Source of the DNA: Pantoea rwandensis
GTDB lineage: Bacteria > Pseudomonadota > Gammaproteobacteria > Enterobacterales > Enterobacteriaceae
NCBI RefSeq assembly: GCF_002095475.1
Contig: NZ_MLFR01000023.1
Coordinates: forward strand, 1 to 64,000
Length of the DNA stretch: 64,000 nucleotides
Reading direction: 5' to 3'
The notes under the pieces were generated by a model, which saw only the letters and a list, made by a program, of their open reading frames with translations, made no database searches and had not been told where the DNA came from. Positions 55,341 to 64,000 of the stretch are shown one piece after another (position 1 is the stretch's first letter; each line of letters opens with the position of its first letter). The translations under genes were made by a program, and so were the position numbers.

Positions 55341-56171
55341 GTGTCTGAAGCATTGACGCTGATTGCGCAAATTAGTGACTTACACATTAAGGCGAACGGT
55401 CGCCTGTCGTACAAAAAGGTTGATACCCAGGCTGCGTTGCTGCGGGTTATCGATACGTTGAATCATTTGTTGCCACGGCCGGATATGGTGGTGATCACCG
55501 GTGACTTGGTGGATTTTGGCACCGCAGAGGAGTATCAAACGCTGCGCACCGCGCTGCGTCGCCTGCAACTGCCGTATATGTTGATGGCCGGTAACCATGA
55601 CGATCGCCAGCAATTACGTGCAGCCTTTCCGGATCATCACTATCTGCAACGCGGCGAAACGCTGAACTGGCAAGCGCGTGTGAAAGGTGTGCAGCTGCTG
55701 GCGCTGGATTCCAGTGTGCCGCAACAGCCTTGGGGCTATGTGGATGAGGCTCAATTGGTCTGGCTGGAAGATCAGCTCGCGCGTGAACCGCAACTGCCGA
55801 CCATGGTGATGTTGCATCATCCCCCTGTGATGTCCGGCATTGGTCATATGGACAAGCAGCCGCTGCGTAACCCGGAGGCGTTGGCGAAAATCATCAGTCA
55901 ACACCCGCAGGTGGAGCGCGTGTTAAGTGGCCATTTACATCGCTCAATACAGGCGAGGTTTGCCGGGACTTTAGTCTCCGTTGCACCCGGTGTTTCGCAT
56001 CAGGTGGCGTTTGATTTGTCTGAAAATGGGCCGGCCAATTTTGTGCTGGAACCCCCAGGATTCTTGCTCCATCGCTGGCATCCTCAGCAGGGTATGACCA
56101 CGCATCTCTGCGCGATTGGCGATTATCCTGGTCCATGGCCGTTTTATGATGCCAATGGACTGATCGATTAG
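55341..56171 (+). CDS. Calcineurin-like metallophosphodiesterase (GpdQ/CpdA-type)
   Basis: 276 residues. All class III phosphodiesterase metal motifs are present: DLH (Asp13, His15), GDLVD (Asp55), GNHDD (Asn85, His86), HHPP (His159, His160) and GHLH (His198, His200). The length matches GpdQ of Enterobacter aerogenes (274 aa), a glycerophosphodiesterase. No signal peptide, so it acts in the cytoplasm. Being the last gene of an ABC import operon, it likely cleaves what the transporter brings in (a glycerophosphodiester or other phosphodiester is an inference). Cyclic-nucleotide hydrolysis is the alternative. Confidence 0.88.
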   Translation: MSEALTLIAQISDLHIKANGRLSYKKVDTQAALLRVIDTLNHLLPRPDMVVITGDLVDFGTAEEYQTLRTALRRLQLPYMLMAGNHDDRQQLRAAFPDHHYLQRGETLNWQARVKGVQLLALDSSVPQQPWGYVDEAQLVWLEDQLAREPQLPTMVMLHHPPVMSGIGHMDKQPLRNPEALAKIISQHPQVERVLSGHLHRSIQARFAGTLVSVAPGVSHQVAFDLSENGPANFVLEPPGFLLHRWHPQQGMTTHLCAIGDYPGPWPFYDANGLID

Positions 56172-56195
56172 CGCCACTGTTTTGCTGATTTTTTA

Positions 56196-56302
56196 CGCGT
56201 GCCTGACAGCTTGATCTGTGATCCGCTTGGCTTGTAGGTGTACAATTGGCGGTTCCCTCACCAGGGTAAGCTAATCCAACTATAACAAGAGTCAGGCACG
56301 CG
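56196..56302. repeat. Widely spaced 12-bp inverted repeat in the diguanylate cyclase leader
   Basis: CGCGTGCCTGAC (56196-56207) and GTCAGGCACGCG (56291-56302) are perfect inverted copies 83 nt apart. The enclosed stretch has a -10-like TACAAT (56241-56246) and the small hairpin CCCT/CACC/AGGG (56255-56266). In RNA form the arms could close a multi-branched fold, but I do not recognise a riboswitch. It lies between the phosphodiesterase and cyclase genes. Confidence 0.55.
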
Positions 56303-56336
56303 AATTTATGAACCTATTCATCAGGGCGGCTGCGTC

Positions 56337-57929
56337 ATGCTGATGCGCATCCGGCCAAAAACCGATCTGCGCACGCTGATCGCGCTGCTGGCTATCACCA
56401 GTATCGTGATCACGCTCGCCAATACGTTGTATGCCACCTGGCGTGTCCAGCGTATGGTGCTGATCGAAAGCACGCTTGAGGCGAACCGCGCGTACGCGAC
56501 CAAACTGGCGGCCACCACTGAAGTTTTCTTCCAGCTTGCACAGTCGCAGCTGCACTACAGCGCCAATCAATTGGGCAAAGATTTTGATAACCCCGAACTC
56601 GCACAGCAGGAAGTGAATCGCCTACGCGAGCAAACCAGCAGCTTTAACTCGGTGGCCGTGGTGGACAGTAATGGTTTAGTGAAAGCCATTTCTCCCGAAT
56701 CGCTGATGCTGAAGGGCATGCAACTCACCAGCCAGGCTTCGCGTGAAGCGCTGGTTCAGCGTCAACCCATGGTGAGCAAACCCACCATCTCGGCGGCAAA
56801 TAACCTGATTGTGTTTGTCTCTTGGCCGATCTGGAGCAATGACGGGCGCTACCTCGGTTATGTTGGTGGCACCATCTATCTGAAGAAAAAAAGCATTCTC
56901 AACGCATTACTTGGCGAGCAGTTTTATCGGGATGGCACGCAGGTGTATGTGTTGGACCGGAATAATCAGGTGCTGTATCACCAGAACAGTCAACTGATTG
57001 GTAAAACAGTACCGGCAATCGTCAGCGACCAGGCGCGCCAAGAGAGCGCCAATGGTGAGGTGCAGTTGACGGAAGAGGGTGCCTCAAAGCTGGCTGGATA
57101 TGCCATTGTGCCCACCACGGGCTGGATGGTGGTCGCGCTTAAACCCACGGATGTCACATTACAGCCGCTCTCCGGCCTGCTGTTAAAGGTGCTGAAAAAC
57201 TCGGTGCCGTTCGCGTTGCTGACCTTATTAATGGCGGTTATTTTTGCGCGCTTAATTGCACTGCCACTGTGGCAACTGGCGCGTAAAGCCAGCCAAATGG
57301 ATACTCAAGGGGTCTCTGGCGAAATTGGCGGCATTCGCGCGTGGTACTTCGAAGCGGCACAGGTGAAGCGGGCATTGTTAACCGGTATTGGTTTAGTTCA
57401 GGACAAAATTGGCCGTCTGAAATCGGAAGTGCAAACGGATCCTATGACCGGTCTGTTGAACCGCCGGGGGTTGAGTGCGGTTCTCGACTATTTCGAAACC
57501 ATGCATCAGCCATTTGCCGTTCTGGCATTGGATATCGACCACTTTAAGCGCGTGAACGATAATTTTGGTCATGATGTGGGGGATGCAGTGATTAAACACG
57601 TGGCCAACACACTGCGTGCCAGCGCCCGTCAGACGGATGTCGTGTGCCGCAACGGTGGCGAAGAGTTTCTGATGCTCCTTCCTGTCACGTCCACCGACGA
57701 AGCGCGGGTGATCGCTGAGCGTGTACGCACCAGTATTGCTGAAAATTGGGTGGACCATGTGGGGCACATTACGCTGTCGGTGGGTGTCGCTCTATGGGAC
57801 ATGGACCACAACACGCAAGAGCAAAGTCTTAAACAGGCGGACGCCGCGTTGTATCAGGCAAAAAACGCGGGACGCAACTGTGTGATGATTGCCGGCCAGA
57901 ATGCGTTGGTGAGTAGCATCACGCGGTGA
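56337..57929 (+). CDS. Sensor diguanylate cyclase (Cache-type sensor, GGDEF)
   Basis: 530 residues. One membrane helix (about 14-34), a periplasmic double-Cache-like sensor domain (about 40-280), a second helix (about 287-308), a HAMP-like linker (about 310-370), then the GGDEF domain (about 375-525). The active site reads GGEEF at 440-444, an accepted functional variant. The I-site RQTD (431-434) stands five residues before it, so feedback inhibition by c-di-GMP is likely. The DIDHFKRVNDNFGHDVGD segment is intact. It should make c-di-GMP in response to a periplasmic signal; the signal is unknown. Confidence 0.9.
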   Translation: MLMRIRPKTDLRTLIALLAITSIVITLANTLYATWRVQRMVLIESTLEANRAYATKLAATTEVFFQLAQSQLHYSANQLGKDFDNPELAQQEVNRLREQTSSFNSVAVVDSNGLVKAISPESLMLKGMQLTSQASREALVQRQPMVSKPTISAANNLIVFVSWPIWSNDGRYLGYVGGTIYLKKKSILNALLGEQFYRDGTQVYVLDRNNQVLYHQNSQLIGKTVPAIVSDQARQESANGEVQLTEEGASKLAGYAIVPTTGWMVVALKPTDVTLQPLSGLLLKVLKNSVPFALLTLLMAVIFARLIALPLWQLARKASQMDTQGVSGEIGGIRAWYFEAAQVKRALLTGIGLVQDKIGRLKSEVQTDPMTGLLNRRGLSAVLDYFETMHQPFAVLALDIDHFKRVNDNFGHDVGDAVIKHVANTLRASARQTDVVCRNGGEEFLMLLPVTSTDEARVIAERVRTSIAENWVDHVGHITLSVGVALWDMDHNTQEQSLKQADAALYQAKNAGRNCVMIAGQNALVSSITR

Positions 57930-57943
57930 CAAATAGCTAAAGA

Positions 57944-57968
57944 AACGGGTGCACGCAGTGCACCCGTT
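57944..57968. terminator. Terminator between the cyclase gene and bcp
   Basis: Perfect 11-bp stem AACGGGTGCAC/GCA/GTGCACCCGTT between convergent genes; followed by GTGT on the plus strand, preceded by AAAGA, so it may work in both directions. Confidence 0.75.
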
Positions 57969-57973
57969 GTGTA

Positions 57974-58441
57974 TCAGGCAGACTTCAGATAATCCAGCAC
58001 GATATCGTGATGGTTCGATGTTTTGAAATCATCAAACACTTTCTCCACCTTGCCGTTGCTATCAATCAGGAAGCTGATGCGGTGAATGCCGTCATAGGTT
58101 TTTCCCATAAAGGTCTTTTCACCCCAGACACCGAACTGTTCACACACTTGGTGATCTTCATCAGATAACAGCGTGAAGTTCAGCACTTCTTTCTCGGCGA
58201 AGCGCGACAATTTTTCAGATTTGTCGGTGCTGATACCCAAGACTTCTACACCTACGGTTTTCAACGCATCCATGTTGTCGCGCAGACCACAGGCCTGAAC
58301 GGTGCAACCCGGCGTCATGGCTTTCGGATAGAAATAGACCAGAACGCGCTGTCCCTGGAAGTCGGCCAAATTTACTTGTTCGCCGTCCTGATCGGGCAAG
58401 CTAAATTTCGGTGCGGTATCACCGGCTTTCAGTGGATTCAT
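57974..58441 (-). CDS. bcp: Bcp, thioredoxin-dependent peroxiredoxin
   Basis: 155 residues from the ATG at 58441 (MNPLKAGDTAPKFSL, as in E. coli, 156 aa). An ATG 42 nt upstream (58483) would add 14 unrelated residues. It reduces peroxides, using the peroxidatic Cys46 in MTPGCTVQAC and the resolving Cys51. It is divergent in family context from dapA-side genes, and probably forms a unit with gcvR upstream (139 nt). Confidence 0.95.
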   Translation of the reverse strand: MNPLKAGDTAPKFSLPDQDGEQVNLADFQGQRVLVYFYPKAMTPGCTVQACGLRDNMDALKTVGVEVLGISTDKSEKLSRFAEKEVLNFTLLSDEDHQVCEQFGVWGEKTFMGKTYDGIHRISFLIDSNGKVEKVFDDFKTSNHHDIVLDYLKSA

Positions 58442-58579
58442 CACAACTCTCCATTTTTCTTTATGCTGTGGGTTATACACCATTAAGGCAAAAGCGCCTG
58501 AGGGTATCTCCCTCTGGGTTATTTCACTACACGGTATGCCAATACGACAGAGTGTGTGGAGAAATAACCCGGGTTTCGA

Positions 58580-59146
58580 TTACAGAGTACTGTGGCTCTC
58601 ATCGGTGACACTATAAAGACGAATTGAGCCTTGTGCATGCAGTTCTTCACACAGTTTGTTGAAGGCTTGTTCAAACGGTGCGCTGGCTTGGTTATCCGGG
58701 CTGTGGGCGGTCATCTGAATATAGAGTGTCGGAGGCACACCATCTTGTGCCGGCTTTATGCGTGAAACCAGTTCGGCGATGTTCATCTGATGTTTATCGA
58801 ACAGATCAGTAAAGCGCTCAATGATGTGGGGGGAATCCGGCACTTCCACCTGCACCCATACCGTGGCCGGCATCGGCGGGGTAATGCGTGCATTGGTGCG
58901 CTTCATCACAATCAGCAGCTCCAGCTCGGCACCTTTCATGGGAAGTGTGGATTCAATCAGGGTAATCGCGTTCCAGCTTCCCGAAAGCAGCATGATAAAG
59001 GTGAACTCATCACCGAGCATCGCCAGACGGCTATCTTCGATGTTGCAACCACAGCTACTGACATGGCGAGTGATGGTGTTGACGATTCCCGGACGATCAA
59101 CGCCCAAAGCGGTGATCACCAAATGGTGAGGCTGTGACTGCGACAA
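58580..59146 (-). CDS. gcvR: GcvR, glycine cleavage system repressor
   Basis: 188 residues from the TTG at 59146 (SQSQPHHLVITALG), which has AGGAAA seven nt upstream and gives the E. coli length (190). An in-frame ATG at 59179 would give 199 residues but lacks a Shine-Dalgarno. GcvR binds GcvA with glycine and represses gcvTHP. Two ACT domains: about 8-75 (DRPGIVNTITRHVSSCGCNIEDSR) and about 95-170 (SPHIIERFTDLFDKHQMNIAEL). It is divergent from dapA, as in E. coli. Confidence 0.92.
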   Translation of the reverse strand: MSQSQPHHLVITALGVDRPGIVNTITRHVSSCGCNIEDSRLAMLGDEFTFIMLLSGSWNAITLIESTLPMKGAELELLIVMKRTNARITPPMPATVWVQVEVPDSPHIIERFTDLFDKHQMNIAELVSRIKPAQDGVPPTLYIQMTAHSPDNQASAPFEQAFNKLCEELHAQGSIRLYSVTDESHSTL

Positions 59147-59289
59147 AATGGCGTTTCCTGTACGTTCGCTAATAACCATAAGGTAAACATAAAAAAAACT
59201 GCTGACAAGGGTAGGAATGGCTTGGCTCGCTTGCTTTTCTTTCGGGGTAAAACGTAACATGAGGCACTTGTTTGTCGAGGGGATAGCCC

Positions 59290-60168
59290 ATGTTCACCGG
59301 AAGTATTGTTGCGCTCATTACGCCAATGAATGAAAAAGGCAATGTCTGCCGCGAGAGTTTGAAAAAACTGATTGATTATCATGTTGCCAGCGGCACTGCG
59401 GCAATTGTTTCTGTTGGCACCACCGGCGAATCTGCCACCCTCAGCCATGAAGAACATGGTGATGTGGTGATGCAGACTCTGGAACTGGCTGATGGTCGTA
59501 TTCCGGTTATCGCCGGAACCGGCGCCAATGCCACTGCTGAAGGTATCTCTCTCACTAAGCGCTTTACTGGCACCGGTGTGGTGGGTTGTCTGACGGTGAC
59601 GCCTTACTACAATCGTCCGACTCAGGAAGGTTTGTTCCAGCACTTCAAAGCGATTGCTGAAAGCACCGACCTGCCGCAGATGCTGTACAACGTGCCTTCC
59701 CGAACCGGTTGCGACATGCTGCCGGAAACGGTTGCCCGCCTGGCTGAAATTAAAAATATTATCGGAATTAAAGAGGCCACCGGGAACTTATCACGCATTA
59801 CTCAGATCCAAGAGCTGGTTAATGATGAGTTCATTATCGTTAGCGGCGATGACGCCACAGCGTTAGACTCCATGCAACTGGGCGGCAATGGCGTAATCTC
59901 GGTTACCGCCAACATTGCAGCGCGTGAAATGGTTGAACTCTGTGCGCTGGCGCAACAGGGTCAATTTGCTGAAGCGCGTCGCCTGAATCAGCGTCTGATG
60001 CACCTGCACCAGACGCTTTTCTGTGAACCGAATCCAATCCCGGTTAAATGGGCAGCGAAACAGCTAGGATTAATCGCAGATGACACGCTGCGCTTGCCGA
60101 TGACGCCACTGACTGAAGCGGGTCAGGCGAAAACGGCGCAGGCGCTGATCAAAGCGGGTCTGCGATAA
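59290..60168 (+). CDS. dapA: 4-hydroxy-tetrahydrodipicolinate synthase
   Basis: 292 residues, equal to E. coli DapA. It condenses pyruvate with aspartate semialdehyde, the first step of the lysine/meso-diaminopimelate branch. TIM barrel; the Schiff-base Lys161 (GIKEATGN), Tyr133 (MLYNVP), and Thr44-Thr45 (SVGTTGE) are all in place. The ATG at 59290 follows GAGGGGATAGCCC. It is followed by bamC in the same direction 14 nt later, the enterobacterial order. Confidence 0.98.
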   Translation: MFTGSIVALITPMNEKGNVCRESLKKLIDYHVASGTAAIVSVGTTGESATLSHEEHGDVVMQTLELADGRIPVIAGTGANATAEGISLTKRFTGTGVVGCLTVTPYYNRPTQEGLFQHFKAIAESTDLPQMLYNVPSRTGCDMLPETVARLAEIKNIIGIKEATGNLSRITQIQELVNDEFIIVSGDDATALDSMQLGGNGVISVTANIAAREMVELCALAQQGQFAEARRLNQRLMHLHQTLFCEPNPIPVKWAAKQLGLIADDTLRLPMTPLTEAGQAKTAQALIKAGLR

Positions 60169-60182
60169 ATTAGGGAGAATCA

Positions 60183-61214
60183 ATGAGTTATTCAGTTAAG
60201 CGCTCGACGCTGGCAACCGTGGTGGGTTTGTCCACCCTGATGCTGCTAACAGCTTGTTCCAGCGATCAGCGTTATAAGCGCCAGGTCAGCGGTGATGAAT
60301 CTTACCTGCAGGCGCCTGAACTGCATGATTTAAAAGCCCCAGCGGGCATGATTCTGCCGCTGCAGAATGGCGATTATGATGTGCCGCATACCGTTGCTAA
60401 GGGCGCAGTGGGCAAAGAGCTGGATATCCGTCCGCCAGCCCAGCCACTGGCACTGCTGAACGGCACACGTGCACAGTTCAATGGCAACACGGCCGTGTTG
60501 GCAGTGGAAAGCAGCCGCGGTTCTATCTGGTCACAGGTCGTCAATGTGATCCAGTCTTACAAGTTCCCGATTGCACAGCGTGATGATGCTGGGCAGCAGC
60601 TGACTACCGACTGGGTACAGTGGAACCGTGCGGATGAAGACAACCAGTATCGCGGTCGTTACCAGATCAGCGTTCAGAACCAGAGCTATCAGCAGGTGCT
60701 GACCGTACGTCTGCTGGAACTGCAGCAGAAAGGTGAAACGGTGACGTCGCCAGCGCAGATTCAGCGCTATACCGGCCAAATGCTCAACGATATCAGCACC
60801 GGTCTGGATAAGATCGATACTGCCAGTGCAGATGCCGCAGCAGGCCGCGCCACCGGACAGATTGATGTCCAGAGCGGCGCTGATGATACCGGCCTGCCAT
60901 TGCTGGTGCTGCGTTCACCGTTTAACGTGACCTGGCAACGTCTGCCAGCGGCACTGAAGCGCGTGGGCATGGAAGTGACCGATGACAACCGCTCGCAGGG
61001 CAGTCTGAAAGTCACCTACAAACAGCCAGGCAGTAGCGCGTTTGACGCGATTGGTGCGAAAGATCCTGAGCTGCCAAACGGCGATTACAAATTGCAGGTT
61101 GGTGATTTGGATAACCGCAGCAGTCTGCAGTTCATTGATCCTAAGGGCCACGTGCTCACTCAGGCGCAGAACGATGCGCTGGTGGCGGTGTTCCAGGGTG
61201 CACTGAACAAATAA
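60183..61214 (+). CDS. bamC: BamC, outer-membrane assembly lipoprotein
   Basis: 343 residues (E. coli 344). Lipobox LLTAC with Cys25. A flexible N-terminal segment after the lipid (about 26-100; binds BamD in E. coli), then two helix-grip domains (about 100-215 and 225-340). [22 protein letters not shown] is characteristic of the second. AGGGAG precedes the ATG. It shares a transcript with dapA. Confidence 0.96.
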   Translation: MSYSVKRSTLATVVGLSTLMLLTACSSDQRYKRQVSGDESYLQAPELHDLKAPAGMILPLQNGDYDVPHTVAKGAVGKELDIRPPAQPLALLNGTRAQFNGNTAVLAVESSRGSIWSQVVNVIQSYKFPIAQRDDAGQQLTTDWVQWNRADEDNQYRGRYQISVQNQSYQQVLTVRLLELQQKGETVTSPAQIQRYTGQMLNDISTGLDKIDTASADAAAGRATGQIDVQSGADDTGLPLLVLRSPFNVTWQRLPAALKRVGMEVTDDNRSQGSLKVTYKQPGSSAFDAIGAKDPELPNGDYKLQVGDLDNRSSLQFIDPKGHVLTQAQNDALVAVFQGALNK

Positions 61215-61224
61215 ATTGCCAAAG

Positions 61225-61248
61225 GGCCGGAGATTCTCCGGCCTTTTT
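61225..61248 (+). terminator. Terminator of dapA-bamC
   Basis: GGCCGGA/GATTC/TCCGGCC (61225-61243), a perfect 7-bp stem followed by TTTTT, 10 nt after the bamC stop. Confidence 0.9.
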
Positions 61249-61258
61249 GTTTTGGATT

Positions 61259-61294
61259 TGGCATAATAGCGCCCGGCGAAGTAAACGATTGCGT
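61259..61294 (+). promoter_or_regulatory. purC promoter (extended -10) with PurR box
   Basis: TGGCATAAT (61259-61267) is an extended -10. AAGTAAACGATTGCGT (61279-61294) matches 15 of 16 positions of the PurR consensus ANGCAANCGNTTNCNT and lies just downstream of the predicted start site. No -35 is evident. Confidence 0.7.
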
Positions 61295-61358
61295 CAGGCA
61301 GTCATCGCGCGGTGAAACACCGCTGAACACGGGTTCTTTCATGTTTGGAGTTAATGAG

Positions 61359-62072
61359 ATGCAAAAGCGAGCTGAGTTGTATCGCGGTAAAGCGAAAACC
61401 GTATACAGCACCGATAATCCGGATCTGCTGGTACTTGAATTCCGCAACGATACGTCAGCAGGAGACGGTGCACGAATCGAGCAATTTGATCGCAAAGGAA
61501 TGGTGAACAATAAGTTCAACCATTTCATTATGACCAAACTGCAGGAAGCGGGCATTCCGACCCAGATGGAAGCGCTGCTGTCGGATAACGAAGCGCTGGT
61601 GAAAAAACTGGAGATGGTGCCGGTGGAGTGCGTAGTGCGCAACCGTGCGGCAGGATCGCTGGTAAAACGTCTGGGCGTGGAAGAGGGCATGCTGCTCAAT
61701 CCACCGCTGTTTGATCTCTTCCTGAAAGATGACGCCAAACACGACCCGATGGTCAACGAATCCTACTGCGAGACCTTTGGCTGGGTGAGTAAAGCCAATC
61801 TGGCACGCATGCAGGAACTGACTTTCAAAGCCAACGACGTACTGAGCAAACTGTTTGATGATGCGGGCTTGATCCTCGTCGACTTCAAGCTGGAGTTCGG
61901 TTTGTTTAATGGCGAAGTGACGTTGGGCGATGAGTTTTCGCCAGACGGTGCACGTCTGTGGGACAAAGAGACCATGGACAAAATGGACAAAGACCGTTTC
62001 CGTCAGAGCCTCGGCGGCCTGATCGAAGCGTATGAAGAAGTGGCACACCGCCTGGGTGTGAAGCTGGACTAA
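61359..62072 (+). CDS. purC: SAICAR synthetase (phosphoribosylaminoimidazolesuccinocarboxamide synthase)
   Basis: 237 residues from the ATG at 61359 ([19 protein letters not shown]. coli length 237), chosen over an ATG 18 nt upstream because GGAG lies before it and the E. coli start agrees. It joins aspartate to CAIR with ATP. Signature [16 protein letters not shown] and [10 protein letters not shown] are intact. It stands under a PurR box and is followed by a GTAGGGG repeat hairpin. Confidence 0.98.
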   Translation: MQKRAELYRGKAKTVYSTDNPDLLVLEFRNDTSAGDGARIEQFDRKGMVNNKFNHFIMTKLQEAGIPTQMEALLSDNEALVKKLEMVPVECVVRNRAAGSLVKRLGVEEGMLLNPPLFDLFLKDDAKHDPMVNESYCETFGWVSKANLARMQELTFKANDVLSKLFDDAGLILVDFKLEFGLFNGEVTLGDEFSPDGARLWDKETMDKMDKDRFRQSLGGLIEAYEEVAHRLGVKLD

Positions 62073-62114
62073 GTTTCATCGGTGCATGTTATTCAGCACC
62101 AGCGAAATTCTGTC

Positions 62115-62145
62115 GTAGGGGCGTCATTGATGACGCCCTTTTATT
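62115..62145. repeat. GTAGGGG repeat hairpin after purC, terminator-like
   Basis: GGGCGTCA/TTGA/TGACGCCC (62119-62138) is a perfect 8-bp stem preceded by GTAG and followed by TTTTATTTTT. It is the same repeat family as at 125-148 and 29640-29670, here with a T tract, so it can end purC transcripts. Confidence 0.75.
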
Positions 62146-62267
62146 TTTCCTGCACGTTCTCTAATACGCCTCCTTTCTCTCAATCTCGCTACGCTTGTGC
62201 CGCAACGCTGGTGCTTCGCGATGCCGCCAACTAAAATCATGAAAAACCGTTTAAACAGGAGCAGGCC

Positions 62268-63134
62268 ATGCGCTGGCAAGGTCGTCGTGAGAGCGACAAT
62301 GTAGAAGATCGTCGCAATGACTCACCGGGATTAGGTGGCGGCGGCGGGCGACAAATTCGCATACCGCGTGGCAAAGGCGGCATCATCCTGCTGATCGTGG
62401 TGGCAGTGGCCGGCTATTACGGTTATGACCTCACTGCATTGTTTGAAGGTGGCGCGCCGGTTACGCAACAGCAGCAGCGACCGGTTAACTCGGCACAGGA
62501 CAACGAGGATGCCAAATTCACCAAGGTGATACTGGCTACCACCGAGGAGACCTGGAGCACGCTGTTTCAGAAAATGGGCAAACAGTATGTCCCGCCTAAG
62601 CTGGTGATGTATCGCAATTACACCTCAACCAACTGTGGAACGGGCCAGTCAGCCATGGGGCCGTTTTACTGCCCGGCTGACCAAACGGTTTATATCGACC
62701 TGTCATTCTACGATGACATGAAAACCAAGTTGGGTGCGGGTGGCGATTTTGCCCAAGGCTATGTTATTGCCCATGAAGTCGGCCATCATATTCAGAAATT
62801 GCTCGGTATTGAGTCCAAAGTCCGTCAGATGCAGCAAGGTGCCAGCCAGGCACAGGCTAATCAGCTATCAGTAAAAATGGAGCTGCAGGCTGACTGTTTT
62901 GCAGGCGTGTGGGGGCACTATGTCCAGCAGCAAAACATGCTGGAAGTGGGCGATTTACAAAAAGCACTGAATGCAGCTGAAGCCATTGGTGACGACCGTC
63001 TGCAACAAAAAAGCCAAGGGCGAGTGGTGCCAGACAGCTTTACGCACGGGACTTCGCAGCAGCGCTATACGTGGTTCAAACGCGGGTTCGATAGCGGCAA
63101 TCCGGGCGATTGCAATACCTTCGCGACAAACTGA
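62268..63134 (+). CDS. ypfJ: YpfJ-type zinc metallopeptidase-like membrane protein
   Basis: 288 residues (E. coli YpfJ 287). A Gly-rich N-terminal part (about 20-40), one membrane helix (about 40-58, [19 protein letters not shown]), then a putative neutral zinc metallopeptidase domain (about 85-285). The motif HEVGHHIQ (HEXXH) is in [16 protein letters not shown], and a downstream [11 protein letters not shown] segment supplies the third ligand. Substrate not known. AGGAGCAGGCC precedes the ATG. Its stop overlaps the tmcA start (TGATG). Confidence 0.92.
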   Translation: MRWQGRRESDNVEDRRNDSPGLGGGGGRQIRIPRGKGGIILLIVVAVAGYYGYDLTALFEGGAPVTQQQQRPVNSAQDNEDAKFTKVILATTEETWSTLFQKMGKQYVPPKLVMYRNYTSTNCGTGQSAMGPFYCPADQTVYIDLSFYDDMKTKLGAGGDFAQGYVIAHEVGHHIQKLLGIESKVRQMQQGASQAQANQLSVKMELQADCFAGVWGHYVQQQNMLEVGDLQKALNAAEAIGDDRLQQKSQGRVVPDSFTHGTSQQRYTWFKRGFDSGNPGDCNTFATN

Positions 63135-64000
63135 TGTTGTTAGCTGACATGACCGCCGCCATGCAGCGTGCGGGAATTCGCCGTTTGTGTGTGATAGCCG
63201 GTGAATCTGATTGGGCTATGCAGCAGGCGGTTGCATGGCGTGACGCACTCCCTGGCGACTGGCTTATCCTTAGCGACGCCGAGGATTTTTCTCAATCAGT
63301 CTCACCCAGCGCACTCCGCAACCTGCTGGGCCGTGAATTCCAGCATGGCATTTTCGATGCTCGCTGCGGTTTCCATGCTGAATCCTTCGCCGCACTGGCG
63401 GGAACGCTCCGGGCGGGAAGCTGGCTGTTGTTGCTGACTCCCCCCTGGTCATGCTGGGCGACACAACCGGATGGTGATAGCGTGCGTTGGGCGGATGTCG
63501 CCGAGCCGATTGCAACCCCGCACTTCGTTCAACATCTGCAACAGCTGATATCAGCTGACCCGCAGGTGAAGTTGTTACGTCAGCATCATCCTGAGCGTGA
63601 ACCTGAGTCACTGAACTTGCCGACATGGCATTGTCAGGCTCCGCAGCAGCAGGCGCAGATTCTGCAACAGCTCATCGCGATGCAGTCTGGGGTTGCAGTG
63701 ATCACCGCTGCGCGTGGGCGCGGTAAATCAGCGCTGGCCGGAATGCTGGCCCAGCATAATCAACACTGTCTGGTGACTGCACCGGGCAAAGTCTCAACTC
63801 AGGTGTTGGCCGAGTTCGCCGGTGAGCATTTTCACTTTATGGCACCCGATGCCATTCTGGCAGCAGAATATCCCCCGCAGGCACAGTGGCTGATTGTTGA
63901 TGAAGCCGCTGCCATACCTGCACCTTTGCTTTTTCAATTGGTGCAACGTTTTCCGCGTGTGCTGCTTACTACCACGGTGCAGGGCTACGAGGGCACGGGG
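63134..64000 (+). CDS. tmcA: TmcA, tRNA(Met) cytidine acetyltransferase, 5' part only
   Basis: The frame from the ATG at 63134 is open to the window edge (289 codons), so the gene continues beyond 64000. E. coli TmcA has 671 residues and makes N4-acetylcytidine at the wobble position of elongator tRNA-Met using acetyl-CoA and ATP. Visible here: the N-terminal DUF1726-like domain (about 15-190; LLGREFQHGIFDARCGFHAESFAAL) and the RNA helicase module with Walker A AARGRGKSA (about 193-201), Walker B LIVDEAAAIP, and TTTVQGYEGTG at the edge. The acetyltransferase domain lies outside. Confidence 0.95.
   Translation, partial: MLLADMTAAMQRAGIRRLCVIAGESDWAMQQAVAWRDALPGDWLILSDAEDFSQSVSPSALRNLLGREFQHGIFDARCGFHAESFAALAGTLRAGSWLLLLTPPWSCWATQPDGDSVRWADVAEPIATPHFVQHLQQLISADPQVKLLRQHHPEREPESLNLPTWHCQAPQQQAQILQQLIAMQSGVAVITAARGRGKSALAGMLAQHNQHCLVTAPGKVSTQVLAEFAGEHFHFMAPDAILAAEYPPQAQWLIVDEAAAIPAPLLFQLVQRFPRVLLTTTVQGYEGTG

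Noticed and set aside
56208-56336. c-di-GMP (GEMM) riboswitch before the diguanylate cyclase gene
   Set aside because: The conserved GEMM core is not present; only simple hairpins are visible.
1-64000. tRNA or rRNA genes
   Set aside because: No cloverleaf with TTCGANNC arms or ribosomal RNA sequence was noticed; gaps between genes are mostly short and hold terminators or repeats.

Overview
This 64 kb window is a chromosomal stretch of an enterobacterium, most likely an Erwiniaceae member of the Pantoea/Erwinia type. The basis is gene order and protein similarity recalled from E. coli K-12; no search was run. The housekeeping blocks are those of Enterobacterales: sseB-sseA-yfhM-pbpC-ndk-rlmN-pilW-rodZ-ispG-hisS-yfgM-bamB-der; xseA/guaBA; ppk-ppx; purMN/upp-uraA-hda-arsC-bepA; and bcp-gcvR/dapA-bamC-purC-ypfJ-tmcA. 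A membrane PQQ glucose dehydrogenase, a protealysin-emfourin pair, a named PilW lipoprotein, MgtE and an ERIC element fit a plant- or environment-associated relative rather than E. coli.

Layout. 1-2.0 kb: repeat-rich DNA around sseB, and a frameshifted sseA. 2.2-9.4 kb: periplasmic alpha-2-macroglobulin and its partner PBP1c. 9.5-19.3 kb: ndk, rlmN and the pilW-rodZ-ispG-hisS-yfgM-bamB-der series. 19.4-22.1 kb: gcd behind a long structured leader with an operator-like palindrome. 22.1-23.8 kb: KGG stress protein, emfourin and protealysin. 23.8-28.5 kb: xseA against guaBA, with a PurR box. 28.6-31 kb: accessory island with a DUF3750 protein, a 30-bp tandem-repeat element, a YodC-like gene and a HicA-like/HTH pair that looks like a toxin-antitoxin module. 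30.9-37 kb (minus strand): ppk-ppx-tehB-yfgG-mgtE. 37.2-41.7 kb: a PstS-less PstCAB-like phosphate ABC transporter whose pstC is frameshifted. 41.7-48.5 kb: a second copy of the 30-bp repeat element, purMN, upp-uraA, hda, arsC and bepA. 49.1-56.2 kb: tandem DsrE-like proteins, then a LacI regulator, an ERIC element, and an ABC importer with a metallophosphodiesterase. 56.3-64 kb: a diguanylate cyclase, bcp, gcvR, dapA, bamC, purC, ypfJ and the start of tmcA, which runs off the window.

How the parts connect. Purine synthesis recurs (guaBA, purMN, purC), and each of these promoters carries a recognisable PurR box. upp has the T-tract start region of a UTP-sensitive promoter. Phosphate and polyphosphate genes (ppk, ppx, pstCAB-like) stand back to back. 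Outer-membrane assembly is represented by bamB, bamC and bepA. The most interesting non-standard content is the HicA-like/HTH module with a palindrome over its -35 box, a dispersed repeat family (four 30-bp units per copy) found at convergent gene ends, the gcd leader, and the LacI-ABC-phosphodiesterase cassette. Two otherwise intact genes (sseA, pstC) each lack a single G in a G run; this could be real inactivation or sequence error.
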